From: Spongiibacter pelagi
Lineage (GTDB): Bacteria; Pseudomonadota; Gammaproteobacteria; Pseudomonadales; Spongiibacteraceae
Reading direction: 5' to 3'
DNA length: 64,000 nucleotides
NCBI RefSeq assembly: GCF_014705705.1
Contig: NZ_JACXLD010000004.1
Span: forward strand, 248,001-312,000
Positions 53,734 through 63,316 of the stretch are shown here, piece by piece. Both the position numbers and the translations under genes were made by a program. The notes beneath the pieces are model-generated. The model worked only from the letters and a program-made list of their open reading frames with translations, did no database searches and was not told the origin of the DNA. Each line of letters opens with the position of its first letter. Position 1 is the stretch's first letter.

Positions 53734-55467
53734 ATGACAAAGAAATCTGCACTCACGCCCACTTTGGAGAATCCCTTTGCCCAACAGGCAGAAGTGGAAT
53801 TTACCGTTCCTGGGCAAATCGACTATGAGCCCGGTTTGTACGAAACCGCACTGAAAGCCGGTTATGACTTACAACAGCGTCCGAGCAAGGCCGCTGGAGT
53901 CAAAAACGTGCAGAAGCAGCACGAAAAGAAACGGATGACCGTGTGGGAACGGATTCAAGTATTGGCTGACGCCGGTACTGAACCTAAAGTTTTGTATCAA
54001 AACTGGGGCCCAAATTTAGATGGCGCCTCACTGGTTACCGCAATTATTAAAGTAGATGGCCGCGATGTGGCGATTTACGGTCACGACTTCACCGTTCGCG
54101 CCGGCTCTATGGATGCTACCAACGGCACCAAATTGGCCAATCTGTTCGCACTGGCTGGCAAGCTGGGTATTCCGCTGGTCGGCATGAACGACTCTGCGGG
54201 TGCGTATATTCCTGCCGGTGTTGGTGGTCTGGATGGCTACGCTGAAGCCTTTACCGCGCTGCGTAAAATCAGCGGTGTGGTTCCTTCTATTATGTGTATG
54301 TTTGGCTACAACGCTGGTGGTGGTTCTTACCTGCCGCGTCAGGGCTCTTTCATTATTCAGCCAAACGACACTTTCTTCGGTCTGACTGGCCCCGGTGTTG
54401 TTAAATCAGTACTGGGCGAAGACGTCACTGCCGATGAGCTGGGCGGCCCCAATGTTCACAGCAAAACCGGTGTTACCGATTTTGTTGTGCCCGATGAAGT
54501 CGCTGCATTGCGCAAAGTAAAAGAATTACTGAACTACCTGCCAGACAGCGCCTCAGTAGCACCGCCATTCCAGCCCACTTCTGATCCAATCAGTCGTAAA
54601 ACTTGGGATGTAGATATCCTGCTGAAAAAGGCCTTTAACAGCCCGACTGGATTTAACACGCCATTCGATATCAGCATTATTATTCAGCAGTTGTGTGACC
54701 ACGGCGATTACTTCGAAATCCAGCCGGATCGCGCGCGTAACACCATTTGTGCGCTGGGTCGTATGGGCGGCAATGTGGTTGGCTTTGTGGCCAACAACTC
54801 TGCGGTCGCTTCTGGCCAGATCGATATTGATGCGGCTTACAAAAACGCCCGCTTTATTCGTTTCTGTAATGTGTACAACATCCCCATTATCTTTATGGAA
54901 GACACCACCGGCTTCCTGCCCGGTCGTGAGCAAGAGGCGGGCGGTATTGTTCAAGCCGGTCGCGCCATGCTGGATGCGATTGTTGACCTGCGTACCCCGC
55001 GCTTCCTGTTGATTGTGCGCAACGCCTTTGGTGGCGCTTACGCCTCATTCAATAACTACCCCACCGGTGCCGACTTTGTTTGCGCGCTGCCTACGACCCG
55101 CTTGGCGGTAATGGGCCCTGCCGGTGTTGAGTACGTGTACAAAGATGAAATCCGCAATATTCGTGGCTCGGTGAAAGCACGCATTGCTGAAGGCACAGCC
55201 CAAAATATTAAAGCGGGTATGTCTGAAGCGGATGCCGCTACCGCCGCCAAGGCTGCCGTTGCCGAATGGCAAAAAGCGGAAGAAGCGGTCTTGTCGCAGC
55301 GCTATGAGCGCGAGTTGATGAACCCGAACGAAGCACTGAGCCTGGGCTCTATCTCCCAGATCGTCATGCCCTCTGACCTGCGTAAGGTCTTGGGGGAACA
55401 ACTTGAACTGCACCTGAAAGGCTACACGCCGGCGCCCATGGGTGGCGTACAGCGCGAATTCCATTAA
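53734..55467 (+). CDS. Acyl-CoA carboxylase, carboxyltransferase subunit
   Basis: A 577-residue carboxyltransferase of the PccB/AccB type with both crotonase-like halves. In the N-half are [34 protein letters not shown] and [20 protein letters not shown]; in the C-half are [34 protein letters not shown] and [14 protein letters not shown]. It transfers carboxyl from biotin to an acyl-CoA. The product is somewhat longer than usual PccB (510-540). A biotin-carboxylase gene follows after 45 nt and methylmalonyl-CoA mutase after that, so propionyl-CoA is the likely substrate (inference). Confidence 0.92.
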   Translation: MTKKSALTPTLENPFAQQAEVEFTVPGQIDYEPGLYETALKAGYDLQQRPSKAAGVKNVQKQHEKKRMTVWERIQVLADAGTEPKVLYQNWGPNLDGASLVTAIIKVDGRDVAIYGHDFTVRAGSMDATNGTKLANLFALAGKLGIPLVGMNDSAGAYIPAGVGGLDGYAEAFTALRKISGVVPSIMCMFGYNAGGGSYLPRQGSFIIQPNDTFFGLTGPGVVKSVLGEDVTADELGGPNVHSKTGVTDFVVPDEVAALRKVKELLNYLPDSASVAPPFQPTSDPISRKTWDVDILLKKAFNSPTGFNTPFDISIIIQQLCDHGDYFEIQPDRARNTICALGRMGGNVVGFVANNSAVASGQIDIDAAYKNARFIRFCNVYNIPIIFMEDTTGFLPGREQEAGGIVQAGRAMLDAIVDLRTPRFLLIVRNAFGGAYASFNNYPTGADFVCALPTTRLAVMGPAGVEYVYKDEIRNIRGSVKARIAEGTAQNIKAGMSEADAATAAKAAVAEWQKAEEAVLSQRYERELMNPNEALSLGSISQIVMPSDLRKVLGEQLELHLKGYTPAPMGGVQREFH

Positions 55468-55512
55468 GCCGCCAGACCAGTTATCGACGATTTGCTTACG
55501 AGGATTTATAAC

Positions 55513-58356
55513 GTGCCAACCAGCAATACTTACTACCTGAACAACCCGCTGATTCATCAAAACCGTCAGCTGGCTAAATCAACCTCAGAATGGGTTCGCC
55601 GCTTCGCCTGTACCGATATGAAGCCGCTGATCATCTGCCGTGGCCCTATCCGCAAGGAAGCCATGGATGTCTTTGATGAAATGGGTATCAATAACTACGG
55701 TATCCTGCTGTCTGAAAAAGACTCCATTACTTACACCAACGCGCTGGCGCCTGAGCTGCGCACCCTGACTGATCCTAGCCGCGTTCACCGCGTGCCCGAT
55801 TACACCGGTGCCACTAAAGAAGAGCGTACCAAGCGTATTCAACAGATCGTCAGCATTGCTCACGACAATGGCTATAACTCGATTTTCGCGGGTTACGGCT
55901 TTATGTCTGAAGATGCGGAAATGGTTGAATCCATGGAAGAGGCCGGCCTGAACTTTATCGGTCCTTGCTCGTTCACCCAGAAAGCCGCAGGCATGAAAGA
56001 TCAAGCCAAACGCACCGCACTGGAAACCGGCGTATCGGTAACACCGGGTGTAAACAATGGCACCAGCTTGGCGCTGTTTGCCAAATACGGTAAAGATGGT
56101 CTGGAAAAGTGCGCCAAAGACAATAAGTTGGACGTGGATTTTTCCGTTTGCCGTGACGACGAAGAGAAAGCCTTGGCCGTACTGGCCGCTTCTTACGATG
56201 CGGGCATCGATATTATTGATGCTGCCGATATTGGCGCTGCGCTGAAAGAAGAAGCCAAGCGCATGCTGACCGAAAAGCCCAATAACCGCTTCCGTTTGAA
56301 AGCGATTGCCGGTGGCGGTGGTAAAGGCCAGCGTATTCTGCAGTCGGCGAATTCTTACGAAGGCGCGACGCTGGAAGAGAAAGTCGAAAAAGCCGCTGCC
56401 AAAGTCCCTTCTTTGGTTCTGGAATGTTTGATCGAACTGAAAACCAACGGTGTTGGTGACAACAAAAACGTTCTGATCGAGATGAACATTGAAACCACCC
56501 GTCACCAAGAAATTCAGGTGGTGGGCAATGGTGAGTGGTGCATGACCATGGGTGGTCGTGACTGCTCCTTGCAGATGCACGAACAGAAATTGCTGGAAGT
56601 CTCTGTTACCGATGAAGAGCTGGTTGCAGCCATTGCTGCGGCTGAAGCGGCAGGTAGCACCGAAGAAGCCGAGCAACTCAAGCGTGACCGCATTATTCTT
56701 CAGCGTATGGAAGAAGAGGGCGCGACCTTCGGTGAAGCCGTAAAACTGGATTCTGTCGGTACTTTTGAATGTATCGTCGACGGTGAATCCCACTACTTCA
56801 TGGAAATGAATACCCGGATTCAGGTTGAACACCGCGTTACTGAGCTGTGCTACAAGCTCAAGTTCACCAACCCGGAAAACCCAGCGGATTACTTCATCGC
56901 GGAAAGTCTGGTTGAGGTAATGGTGCTGCTGGCGCGTCACGGCAAAGCCCTGCCTAAGCCAGAGCGTCTGCCCCGTGAGAAAACCTCGGTGGAAGCGCGT
57001 ATGAACGCCACCAACCAAGCGCTTCAGCCTCACGCTGGCGGCATTATCGAGAACTGGTCTAACTGTAGCGAAGGCGAAATTCGCGACGACCAAGGTATCT
57101 CTACCCACAACCCCGATACCGATGTATTTATGAAATACCATCTGGCCGGGGCTTATGATTCCAATATTGCGCTGCTGCTGACCACCGGTGAAACCCGCAT
57201 GGACAGCTACACTCGCATGGCGGAAATCCTGCGTAGCACCGTTCTGCGCGGCAAGGATTTGGCGACCAACTTGGAATTCCATTACGGTTTGGTGCACTGG
57301 TTTATTGGCAATGGCATCAATGCTCGTCCAACAACCCGTTTCATCGTGCCTTACCTGACTGCTGTGGGCGAGTTGAAGCAACAAGCTAACCAGATTGATC
57401 TGGACTACGCCTACGGTGAAATTCGCCAGCAATATCTGGCGGAAGGTGGCGATGCCGCTAAAGCCTGGGCAGCCGTTCTGGATGCAAAACAACTGCTGAT
57501 TACCCGTCCTTTGGAGCGCCTGTTTGCTGAGCCACACTATATGGCAGGCTGGCTGAGTATCACTCAAGGTGCGGTAGCACTGAGCGATGGCAATATCACT
57601 TGGAGCAAGAATCCCATTTGTCTGCTGGACAAGCTCTACCATTATCTGAATATGGATTTTGAGCCCGGCAAACCTGCTCGCAATATGATCTGGGATCACG
57701 ATCACGACATTCTCAGCGCCGGCGTTGCCTTCTATGCAACTCTGGAAGAGCGTTTGGGTGTATCTGAGTACCCAGCTCTGGAAGCGGCTTTGGCTGCGGA
57801 TAAAGCGCCAAAAGGCTTCGATGCGGATGAGTGGGCTGCAACCCGCGCCGCTCACGCTGGCTACCAAGCCGGTACCGAGCTGATGGCTGTACTGGCGTAT
57901 ATCGCCGACACCACGGCATTTGCCGAGCTGAAGGTGAACCCTGATCTGAGCATCACCATTCCAGATCATCTGACGGTTGAAGAGCATCAGAAGCAAATGG
58001 CCAAAGTACTGGTGCCACCACCAGCGGCTAAATCTGATGAAATTCTGGCGGCCAGTGGCGGTATGTTCTACCCACGCGAAGCTCCGGGCATGGATGTATT
58101 TGTGAACGAAGGCGACCATTTCGAAGCCGGCGACACACTGTACATCGTCGAAGTCATGAAGATGTTCAACAAGGTCGTGGCGCCGTTTGCCGGCACCATC
58201 GACAAAGTGCTGATTGAAGGTGATGGCACGATCATTAAGAAGGGACAACCGCTGTTTAAAGTGAATCCCGACGAGAAGATCGTCATTGCCACTCCGGAAG
58301 AGATCGCTGAAGGCCGTCGTGCTAAAACCGACCTTTTCCTGAAAAGCATTATCTAA
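55513..58356 (+). CDS. Enlarged acyl-CoA carboxylase: fused biotin carboxylase and BCCP
   Basis: A 947-residue protein, far longer than the usual 450-residue BC or 660-700-residue fused alpha subunit. The N-terminal BC-like domain with GFMSEDAEM is followed by a long insert before the ATP-grasp glycine loop (AIAGGGGKGQRI, about residues 263-272). A second helical insert (DEELVAAIAAAEAAGSTEEA) precedes the metal/bicarbonate site EMNTRIQVEHRVTE (about 430). An unrecognised 250-residue segment leads to the C-terminal biotinyl domain with EVMKMFNK (biotinyl Lys883). Catalytic motifs are intact. GTG 55513, after GAGGA, is taken as start. It belongs with the carboxyltransferase upstream. Confidence 0.88.
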   Translation: MPTSNTYYLNNPLIHQNRQLAKSTSEWVRRFACTDMKPLIICRGPIRKEAMDVFDEMGINNYGILLSEKDSITYTNALAPELRTLTDPSRVHRVPDYTGATKEERTKRIQQIVSIAHDNGYNSIFAGYGFMSEDAEMVESMEEAGLNFIGPCSFTQKAAGMKDQAKRTALETGVSVTPGVNNGTSLALFAKYGKDGLEKCAKDNKLDVDFSVCRDDEEKALAVLAASYDAGIDIIDAADIGAALKEEAKRMLTEKPNNRFRLKAIAGGGGKGQRILQSANSYEGATLEEKVEKAAAKVPSLVLECLIELKTNGVGDNKNVLIEMNIETTRHQEIQVVGNGEWCMTMGGRDCSLQMHEQKLLEVSVTDEELVAAIAAAEAAGSTEEAEQLKRDRIILQRMEEEGATFGEAVKLDSVGTFECIVDGESHYFMEMNTRIQVEHRVTELCYKLKFTNPENPADYFIAESLVEVMVLLARHGKALPKPERLPREKTSVEARMNATNQALQPHAGGIIENWSNCSEGEIRDDQGISTHNPDTDVFMKYHLAGAYDSNIALLLTTGETRMDSYTRMAEILRSTVLRGKDLATNLEFHYGLVHWFIGNGINARPTTRFIVPYLTAVGELKQQANQIDLDYAYGEIRQQYLAEGGDAAKAWAAVLDAKQLLITRPLERLFAEPHYMAGWLSITQGAVALSDGNITWSKNPICLLDKLYHYLNMDFEPGKPARNMIWDHDHDILSAGVAFYATLEERLGVSEYPALEAALAADKAPKGFDADEWAATRAAHAGYQAGTELMAVLAYIADTTAFAELKVNPDLSITIPDHLTVEEHQKQMAKVLVPPPAAKSDEILAASGGMFYPREAPGMDVFVNEGDHFEAGDTLYIVEVMKMFNKVVAPFAGTIDKVLIEGDGTIIKKGQPLFKVNPDEKIVIATPEEIAEGRRAKTDLFLKSII

Positions 58357-58406
58357 AGACCGGTAATTTAAAAAGCCCCTAGGGCAGACAGACAGGTATC
58401 ACCGCT

Positions 58407-60566
58407 ATGGCAGATTACAAAGCCCCAAACACCTCCGTTGAAGAATGGAAAGCGCTAGCGAATAAATCGCTGGAGAAAAGTGGCAAAACCATTGATGACC
58501 TCACTTGGAATACTCCAGAAGGCATCGACGTAAAAGCCCTTTACACCGCCGAAGATATCAGCGGCCTGCCGTACACCAATACCATGCCCGGTCTGGAGCC
58601 CTTTATTCGCGGCCCACAACCCACCATGTATGCCGGTCGTCCCTGGACAATTCGCCAATATGCAGGTTTCTCTACCGCTGAAGCTTCTAACGCTTTCTAT
58701 CGCAAAGCGTTGGCAGCCGGTGGTCAGGGTGTGTCCGTTGCCTTTGACTTGGCGACTCACCGCGGTTACGACTCAGATCATCCCCGTGTAACCGGTGACG
58801 TGGGTAAAGCCGGTGTGGCGATCGACTCCGTTGAAGATATGAAAGTTCTGTTCGACGGTATTCCGCTGGATAAAGTCTCGGTATCCATGACCATGAACGG
58901 CGCAGTTCTGCCCGTTCTGGCGGGTTATATCGTTTCTGCGGAAGAGCAGGGCGTGACCCAGGATCAACTGTCTGGCACCATCCAGAACGATATCCTCAAA
59001 GAATTCATGGTGCGTAACACCTACATTTACCCACCTGCGCCATCGATGAAAATCATCGGCGACATCATTGCCTATGCCTCTGAGCATATGCCTAAATTCA
59101 ATACCATCTCGATTTCTGGTTACCACATTCAGGAAGCCGGTGCCGATGCCGCACTGGAGCTGGCTTACACCTTGGCCGATGGTAAAGAGTACATCCGCAC
59201 TGCGATCAATTCGGGTTTGGATATTGATAAGTTCGCTGGCCGTCTGTCCTTCTTCTGGGGCATTGGCATGAACTTCTACATGGAAATCGCCAAGTTGCGC
59301 GCCGCGCGTTTGCTGTGGGCGGAGATCGTGTCTGAGTTCAACCCGAAAAACCCACGTTCGAAAATGCTGCGTACTCACAGCCAAACGTCGGGCTGGTCAC
59401 TGACCGAGCAAGACCCTTACAACAACGTGGTGCGTACCACTATCGAGGCCATGGCAGCCGTATTTGGTGGCACCCAGTCACTGCACACCAATGCCTTGGA
59501 TGAGGCGATTGCGCTGCCCACCGAATTCTCTGCACGTATTGCCCGTAATACCCAGCTGATTATTCAAGAAGAAACCGGTATCACCAAGGTCGCTGATCCT
59601 TGGGGCGGTTCTTACATGATGGAAGCGCTGACCAAAGAAATTGCCGATCGCGCCCGTGAACTGATTGCGGAAGTTGAAGAAAAAGGCGGCATGGCCAAAG
59701 CTATCGAAACCGGCATGCCCAAGCTGCGTATCGAAGAATCTGCCGCCCGTAAACAAGCTCGTATCGACCGTGGCGAAGACGTCATCGTGGGTGTAAACAA
59801 ATACACCCTTGAGAAAGAAGATGATGTTGATGTGCTGGATATCGACAACAACGCGGTGCGTGAATCTCAGGTGGCTCGTTTGGCCAAAATCCGCAGCGAG
59901 CGCGATGAAGCCGCCGTTGAAGATGCGCTGGAAGCGATCTACCAGTGCGCCTTGACTGGTAATGGCAACCTGCTGGATCTGTGCGTAAAAGCCACCCGTG
60001 TACGCGCTACAGTTGGTGAAATCTCCTTTGCCATGGAGCGTGAATTCGGTCGCTTTAATGCTCAGGCTCAAACCGTATCCGGTGTTTACGGCAGCGCTTA
60101 CCAAAATGACGATCAGTGGAACGGTATCAGCGCCGACATTGATGGCTTTGTTGAAAAGCACGGTCGTCGTCCCCGTATGCTGGTTTGTAAAATGGGTCAG
60201 GACGGTCACGACCGTGGTGCCAAAGTTATCGCAACCGCATTTGCTGATGTGGGCTTTGATATCGACCTGAGCCCGATGTTCTCCACTCCGGAAGAAGTGG
60301 CGAAACAAGCGGTAGAAAACGACGTTCACGTTGTTGGCGTATCTTCGCAGGCAGCCGGTCACAAAACACTGGTTCCTCAGTTGATTGAAGAACTGAAAAA
60401 AGCCGGTGCGGATGACATTATCGTGGTAGCGGGTGGCGTTATTCCTCGTCAGGACTACGACTTCCTGTACAGCGCTGGTGTAAAAGGTATTTTTGGTCCC
60501 GGCACCAAGATTCCTTTGGCGGCCCGCGATGTGTTGGATGCCATCAACGAATCCTATAAGGGCTAA
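58407..60566 (+). CDS. Methylmalonyl-CoA mutase
   Basis: A 719-residue single-chain coenzyme-B12 mutase. The substrate barrel has [59 protein letters not shown] and [19 protein letters not shown]; the C-terminal B12 domain has [13 protein letters not shown], with His601 as cobalt ligand, and the motif [10 protein letters not shown]. It interconverts (R)-methylmalonyl-CoA and succinyl-CoA. The length fits the ScpA/human type (714-750). It lies between the carboxylase genes and meaB. The ribosome binding site before ATG is weak. Confidence 0.96.
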   Translation: MADYKAPNTSVEEWKALANKSLEKSGKTIDDLTWNTPEGIDVKALYTAEDISGLPYTNTMPGLEPFIRGPQPTMYAGRPWTIRQYAGFSTAEASNAFYRKALAAGGQGVSVAFDLATHRGYDSDHPRVTGDVGKAGVAIDSVEDMKVLFDGIPLDKVSVSMTMNGAVLPVLAGYIVSAEEQGVTQDQLSGTIQNDILKEFMVRNTYIYPPAPSMKIIGDIIAYASEHMPKFNTISISGYHIQEAGADAALELAYTLADGKEYIRTAINSGLDIDKFAGRLSFFWGIGMNFYMEIAKLRAARLLWAEIVSEFNPKNPRSKMLRTHSQTSGWSLTEQDPYNNVVRTTIEAMAAVFGGTQSLHTNALDEAIALPTEFSARIARNTQLIIQEETGITKVADPWGGSYMMEALTKEIADRARELIAEVEEKGGMAKAIETGMPKLRIEESAARKQARIDRGEDVIVGVNKYTLEKEDDVDVLDIDNNAVRESQVARLAKIRSERDEAAVEDALEAIYQCALTGNGNLLDLCVKATRVRATVGEISFAMEREFGRFNAQAQTVSGVYGSAYQNDDQWNGISADIDGFVEKHGRRPRMLVCKMGQDGHDRGAKVIATAFADVGFDIDLSPMFSTPEEVAKQAVENDVHVVGVSSQAAGHKTLVPQLIEELKKAGADDIIVVAGGVIPRQDYDFLYSAGVKGIFGPGTKIPLAARDVLDAINESYKG

Positions 60567-60579
60567 TAAGGTTTGCGAT

Positions 60580-60613
60580 CTGAGGGCAGGTGAGTATGGC
60601 TACCTGACCTCAG
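60580..60613 (+). promoter_or_regulatory. Hairpin between the mutase gene and meaB
   Basis: CTGAGGGCAGGT (60580-60591) pairs with ACCTGACCTCAG (60602-60613), 12 bp with one mismatch, around GAGTATGGCT. No T-run follows, so it is not a normal terminator; it could protect or separate the mRNA segments. Confidence 0.6.
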
Positions 60614-60631
60614 CGCGTTGACCTCCAATCT

Positions 60632-61600
60632 ATGATTGATATCGATGCACTCAAAGCCGGCCAGCCACGCGCGCTGGCCAAGGCGATTACCCTCGTAGAA
60701 AGTAAAAAACTCGAGCACCGCGCTCAGGCGCAAGCACTGCTTGAGAAAGTTCTTCCGGATACCGGTAAAAGTATCCGCATTGGCATTACCGGTATACCCG
60801 GTGTTGGCAAATCCACTTTTATCGAAGCCTTTGGTCTGTATCTTGTTGAGCAGGGCAAAAAGGTGGCGGTATTGGCGGTTGATCCCAGTTCGCCAATTGC
60901 CGGCGGTTCAATTCTCGGCGATAAAACCCGCATGGAATTGCTGTCGCGCAGCAATGACGCCTTTATTCGCCCGTCACCTTCAGAAGGTTCGCTGGGCGGT
61001 GTTGCCCTAAAAACCCGTGAAACCATGCTGCTCTGTGAGGCGGCAGGCTACGATGTGATTCTGGTCGAAACCGTTGGCGTGGGACAGTCGGAATATGAAG
61101 TCGCCAGCATGGTCGACTTCTTTATGGTGCTGATGTTGCCCAATGCCGGTGATGAACTGCAGGGCATCAAAAAAGGAATTATGGAATTGGCCGATGCCTT
61201 GGTGATTAATAAAGCCGATGGCGAGAGTATGAATCTGGCTAAGCAGACCCAGCGCCATTATCAAAATGCCATGCACTTGCTGCGTCATACCAGTTTCTGG
61301 ACGCCGCAGGTATTGAGCTGTTCGGCGATTAAAAACCAGAATATCGATGCGGTTTGGGGCATGATTTCTGATTTCCAAGTCGATGCAACAAAGAACGGCG
61401 CGCTGCAGGAAAAGCGCTCCCGACAAGCGCGCGAGTGGATGAATAAGCTGCTTCACGAAATGCTGGAAATGAAGCTGAAAGAAAATCCACAGGTGCGAGA
61501 ACAATTGCCGATTTTGCGCGACAAGGTCACCGAAGGGCTCACCACGCCCTATATCGCCGCCAATACCTTGATTGATTTACTGTTCGCTACAGATCAGTAA
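60632..61600 (+). CDS. meaB: Methylmalonyl-CoA mutase-associated GTPase MeaB
   Basis: A 322-residue G3E-family GTPase. Walker A is GITGIPGVGKSTF (about residues 52-64), and RPSPSEGSLGGVA, VETVGVGQSE and the base-specificity motif NKADGE follow. MeaB (E. coli ArgK/YgfD) protects the mutase from inactivation and gates cofactor loading. It is downstream of the mutase gene, the common arrangement. The C-terminal dimerisation arm is present and the length is normal. Confidence 0.96.
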   Translation: MIDIDALKAGQPRALAKAITLVESKKLEHRAQAQALLEKVLPDTGKSIRIGITGIPGVGKSTFIEAFGLYLVEQGKKVAVLAVDPSSPIAGGSILGDKTRMELLSRSNDAFIRPSPSEGSLGGVALKTRETMLLCEAAGYDVILVETVGVGQSEYEVASMVDFFMVLMLPNAGDELQGIKKGIMELADALVINKADGESMNLAKQTQRHYQNAMHLLRHTSFWTPQVLSCSAIKNQNIDAVWGMISDFQVDATKNGALQEKRSRQAREWMNKLLHEMLEMKLKENPQVREQLPILRDKVTEGLTTPYIAANTLIDLLFATDQ

Positions 61601-61660
61601 TATTGTCTACGGCGCCTGTTTGGGCGCTTATCACTATCCTTCGAATTTTGATCCCCGATT

Positions 61661-62128
61661 ATGACTGCCATTGACTCTGTTGCCGACAAACTCACCGAAT
61701 TCGTTCACCAGTATCTGCCCACTGCGGTACATATGCAGATTTCGGTACAAGGTTATGACAGCCAATCTCTGAAATTACATGCGCCGCTCGCGCCCAGTAT
61801 TAACGACAAAGGCACCGCCTTTGGTGGCAGCATCTATGTGGTTGCCGTCATGGCCTGTTGGGGCATGGTTTACCTTCGTTGCGTAGAAGAGGGCTTGGAG
61901 CCGGATATCGTGGTTGCTAAGGCGGATATCGAATATTTAAAGCCTGTTAATGGCGATATTGTGGCGCAGTCGGTTCCCGCGCCAGAAGCTGATTGGAAAG
62001 TGTTTTTTGAGAAGTTTGCCGAGCGAGGTCGCGCCAAAATGGAGTTGCGTTCTGAGGTGGTGATTAACGGTGAAGTGGCGGCGCGCTTTTCCGGTTTGTA
62101 TGCCATTTTGGGCAATAAGCTGGATTAA
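61661..62128 (+). CDS. YiiD C-terminal-type thioesterase-like protein
   Basis: A 155-residue hotdog-fold protein: INDKGTAFGGSIYVVAVMAC is the conserved HGG-like strand-helix segment (with Phe-Gly-Gly), and VAKADIEYLKPVNGDIVAQS follows. It resembles the C-terminal domain of YiiD, a putative thioesterase. The gene is 60 nt after meaB and in the same direction, so it could release CoA from intermediates or dead-end products of the propionate block; this is inference. Confidence 0.8.
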   Translation: MTAIDSVADKLTEFVHQYLPTAVHMQISVQGYDSQSLKLHAPLAPSINDKGTAFGGSIYVVAVMACWGMVYLRCVEEGLEPDIVVAKADIEYLKPVNGDIVAQSVPAPEADWKVFFEKFAERGRAKMELRSEVVINGEVAARFSGLYAILGNKLD

Positions 62129-62140
62129 GTGCTTACAGAG

Positions 62141-63316
62141 TTAACTCTCCACATCCTTATATAAAAACGCCTCAATCTCGGGGCGTTGCGCCATCCCGTC
62201 TTGGTAGCCCAAGTCGATTAATTTTCCGCAGAATTCTTTGGTGAAAAGCAGGTAGCTGGCAATGCTGACATTGCCGCCACGATTGGTGCCGGTTTTCTTT
62301 AGGAAGAAACGCAGTGTACGGGGCAATTCCTGCACGTGCTGATCGGCGATCACATCAATATCTTCACTGGGGCTGATAACCAGGCAATCGACCGGCAGCA
62401 GTGCGCGCTCCATATCACCCTGCAAATCTTCGGGGATCAGCCCCAGCATTTCATTTATCCGCTCAAGCCGCTCAATATCCATTTCGATACTGTCGATAAA
62501 CGCGCTGTTCAGCAGTTGGCCAATAATTTGACCAAAGGCCGGGGAGCGCACCGGCTTGGGTAAATGGTGATAATTTCGTTTGTGGCCGTTGGCGGGAATA
62601 ATAAGTACCCGATTGGCGCCGAGGTGAATCGCGGGGCTGATCGGTGTCATTTGCCGCAAGGCGCCGTCGCCATAGTAATAGCGCCCGACCTTGGCTGGTG
62701 GAAAAATGGTCGGAATCGCACTGGACGCCATCAAGTGCTGTAACTGGATGGGGGTTGCCAGACCTTGCCGCCGCCAGCGCTGCCAACCGGCGTGCTGGGG
62801 GCCGCCCTGAAAGAAAATTTCAGATAGCCCTAAGTTGTAATTCATGGCGGTAATGCTGAGTGCGTCCAAATCCCGATTCATAATATTCAGGCTGATCGAC
62901 TCAAAATTAATATGCTTATGAAGCAGGGCGCGCAGGGGACTGTTATCCAGCAAGGCCACGGGACGTTCATGGGTAATATCCGCATTAAACAGCGAGCGCG
63001 CTAGCCTGTAGGCATTGCGGATAACCCCCCAGAGATCAGCCCGATAAATATCTTGGGTACTCAAGCCACGCCACATATTTTCAAGCTGCAAAACTGTGCC
63101 ACTAAAATGATGGGCACCGGCAGCAAGACTGACGGCATTGATCGCCCCAGCGGAGGTGCCCGCTAATACAGGGAAGGGGTTGTTATGGTGGTCGCGGTGA
63201 ATTTCCGCAATCGCTTTGAGAACACCGACTTGATAAGCCGCACGAGCACCGCCGCCAGGCAATACCAAACCGGTATTGGCGCGCAGCTGTCTCTGTTTGG
63301 GTGCCTCGGTATTCAC
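62141..63316 (-). CDS. Patatin-like phospholipase
   Basis: A 391-residue patatin-domain protein. The oxyanion-hole motif GLVLPGGGARAAYQVG is at the N-terminus, the nucleophile Ser55 in LAGTSAGAINA, and the catalytic Asp in YYYGDGALRQMTP. Such lipases act on membrane phospholipids or lysolipids. There is no signal peptide. The C-terminal 150 residues are unassigned. It overlaps the ppsR gene by 4 nt (ATGA) on the same strand, so both are coupled. Confidence 0.9.
   Translation of the reverse strand: MNTEAPKQRQLRANTGLVLPGGGARAAYQVGVLKAIAEIHRDHHNNPFPVLAGTSAGAINAVSLAAGAHHFSGTVLQLENMWRGLSTQDIYRADLWGVIRNAYRLARSLFNADITHERPVALLDNSPLRALLHKHINFESISLNIMNRDLDALSITAMNYNLGLSEIFFQGGPQHAGWQRWRRQGLATPIQLQHLMASSAIPTIFPPAKVGRYYYGDGALRQMTPISPAIHLGANRVLIIPANGHKRNYHHLPKPVRSPAFGQIIGQLLNSAFIDSIEMDIERLERINEMLGLIPEDLQGDMERALLPVDCLVISPSEDIDVIADQHVQELPRTLRFFLKKTGTNRGGNVSIASYLLFTKEFCGKLIDLGYQDGMAQRPEIEAFLYKDVES

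Noticed and set aside
53538..53828. 96-codon frame upstream of the carboxyltransferase gene
   Set aside because: It overlaps the true start of the carboxyltransferase gene in another frame and has no family-like sequence or good ribosome binding site.
55585..58248. 887-codon frame antisense to the biotin carboxylase gene
   Set aside because: It is a shadow frame caused by codon bias of the real gene; its sequence is unlike a natural protein and it lacks motifs.
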